5,297 bases of DNA from Pseudothermotoga sp. GTDB lineage: Bacteria > Thermotogota > Thermotogae > Thermotogales > DSM-5069. The first letter of the stretch is position 1; every line of letters begins with the position of its first letter. Positions 4,275 to 5,297 of this stretch are shown here, piece after piece. The stretch spans positions 1-5,297 of the forward strand of contig JAPYWY010000129.1 of NCBI GenBank assembly GCA_028276125.1, given 5' to 3'. A program made the translations under genes and the position numbers. The notes under the pieces were generated by a model. It searched no databases. It was given only the letters and a program-made list of their open reading frames with translations, and was not told where the DNA came from.

Positions 4275-5297
4275 GTGGAAACAACGCACAAGAGCGTCGC
4301 TACATTGCTTGGCGATCCAAAGAAGGCGATACTGAAGATCTCCGGCCCAATGATGCTTGCAATGTTCATGCAAACGCTTTACAACCTTGTGGATGCGATC
4401 TGGGTCGCCGGCCTCGGCCCGAATGCTCTTGCAGCCGTTGGCGGGTTCTTTCCCATATTCATGATCATCATATCTCTCGCGACAGGCTTGGGCATAGGCA
4501 CGAATGCCGTGGTTGCGCAGAGGATCGGTGCCAAGGACAAGTCTGGAGCAGAGAGTGCAGCGAAGGTGGCTATCCTGCTCGTGCTCATGCTTGGGGCAGG
4601 GGTCACATTTCTCTCTTTGATTTCGATAAAATCTGCGCTCATTTTGATGGGACAAACGGGTGAAGTCCTGACGTTGTGTTTGCAGTATTCGTACATCGTT
4701 CTACCCTTCACGATCGTCTTCATGCTGACGAACGTGGCAAACGCAATTCTTCGTGCCGAGGGTGATGCCAAACGGGCCATGATGGTGATCGTCATCGGAT
4801 CTGTTCTGAACGTGGCGCTCGATCCGATCTTCATCTACCTTCTCAAGTTGGGTGTGGCAGGAGCAGCGTATGCGACGGTCATCTCAGCGGTCGTGAGTCT
4901 TCTCATGGCCATGTACTGGTTCTTTCTTCGGAAGGACATGTATCTGGACCTAAGCTTCAGGAAGAACCAACTCGACTTTTCGTTCCTTTGGAAAATCCTT
5001 TCTATCGGCATTCCGGCTTCCTTAGCTCAACTTTCTATGTCCATAGCGATTTTCATTCTCAACAAGTTCGCGTCTATCGCTGCTGGAGCGAAAGGTCTCG
5101 CCGTCTTCACGAGTGCTTGGAGGATCATAAACTTCGGTACTGTACCGATGCTGGGTATATCTGCCGCAGTTACATCGGTGGTCGGGGCGGCTTACGGGGC
5201 TGGGGACATGAACAAGCTCGAGAAGGCTCATTTCTATGCGATCAAACTTGGCTTGATGATAGGAATTTCTGTCATGGCGATCGTGCAGATCTTCTCA
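4275..5297 (+). CDS. MATE-family multidrug efflux protein (3' end outside window)
   Basis: The frame is open from GTG 4275 to the window end, 341 residues of an expected 440-460. GGAGGTG (4262-4268) lies six bases before this start; GTG 4266 is in frame but falls on that site. Family signatures are clear: ISGPMMLAMFMQTLYNLVDA (23-42) followed by a segment ending GLGPNALAAVGGFFPIF, then GLGIGTNAVVAQRIGAKD (71-88), and AILRAEGDAKRAMM with VLNVALDPIFIYLLKLG (157-193). The second half repeats the pattern from about residue 235 (LWKILSIGIPASLAQLS). At least eight hydrophobic segments are visible. MATE proteins export cationic drugs, dyes or metabolites across the inner membrane using a proton or sodium gradient; the loop and GEG/AEG-like motif resemble the DinF/MepA-type branch more than NorM. 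Substrate is unknown. The gene is divergent from the peroxiredoxin and shares a 186-base control region with it. Confidence 0.93.
   Translation, partial: METTHKSVATLLGDPKKAILKISGPMMLAMFMQTLYNLVDAIWVAGLGPNALAAVGGFFPIFMIIISLATGLGIGTNAVVAQRIGAKDKSGAESAAKVAILLVLMLGAGVTFLSLISIKSALILMGQTGEVLTLCLQYSYIVLPFTIVFMLTNVANAILRAEGDAKRAMMVIVIGSVLNVALDPIFIYLLKLGVAGAAYATVISAVVSLLMAMYWFFLRKDMYLDLSFRKNQLDFSFLWKILSIGIPASLAQLSMSIAIFILNKFASIAAGAKGLAVFTSAWRIINFGTVPMLGISAAVTSVVGAAYGAGDMNKLEKAHFYAIKLGLMIGISVMAIVQIFS

Noticed and set aside
4239..4834. Long minus-strand open frames opposite the MATE gene
   Set aside because: They have no recognisable protein features or ribosome sites and lie opposite a strongly supported MATE coding frame.
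1..5297. CRISPR array, insertion sequence, tRNA or rRNA
   Set aside because: No regularly spaced repeats, transposase-like frame, terminal inverted repeats or tRNA cloverleaf were seen on either strand.

Overview
The window looks like chromosomal DNA of a thermophilic bacterium of the Thermotogota, possibly of the Thermotoga/Pseudothermotoga lineage. The main clue is the core operon. Its last protein closely resembles, from memory, the Thermotoga maritima DsrH-like protein TM0979 (MALxxVKYG start, KDDFLARGY motif), and its first resembles the SirA/TusA-like TM0983. Strong GGAGGTG ribosome binding sites, GTG and TTG starts, frequent AGA/AGG arginine codons and tight gene packing agree with this. 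The genus is inferred, not shown.

Layout: (1) 1-584, 3' part of phoU (+). (2) 585-733, a gene-free gap with small inverted repeats, a bulged stem and a weak promoter/operator candidate. (3) 734-2969, a compact five-gene sulfur operon (+): TusA/YeeD-like carrier, YeeE/YedE-like thiosulfate transporter (broken by an apparent one-base frameshift), DsrE-like, DsrF/TusC-like and DsrH/TusB-like proteins, ending in a strong intrinsic terminator at 2990-3016. (4) 3035-3616, an ArsR-type winged-helix domain fused to a TusA domain with an intact CPIP cysteine motif (+). (5) 3633-4088, a 1-Cys AhpE/BCP-like peroxiredoxin (-), convergent with the regulator. (6) 4089-4274, a divergent promoter region. (7) 4275-5297, the first 341 residues of a MATE efflux protein (+), running off the window.

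How the genes may work together: in known systems YeeE imports thiosulfate and YeeD, a TusA-fold protein, is its cytoplasmic partner. TusBCD/DsrEFH-type proteins pass persulfide sulfur between cysteines. The operon therefore reads as import of a reduced sulfur compound followed by a protein-bound sulfur relay. No dsrAB, dsrC or tusE-like gene is visible here. The fused HTH-TusA protein is the most unusual gene: its TusA half resembles the operon's own TusA protein (25 identities in 41 ungapped positions by hand count), so it could sense the sulfur-loading state and control the operon. That role is inference. The peroxiredoxin and MATE genes are probably separate transcription units.
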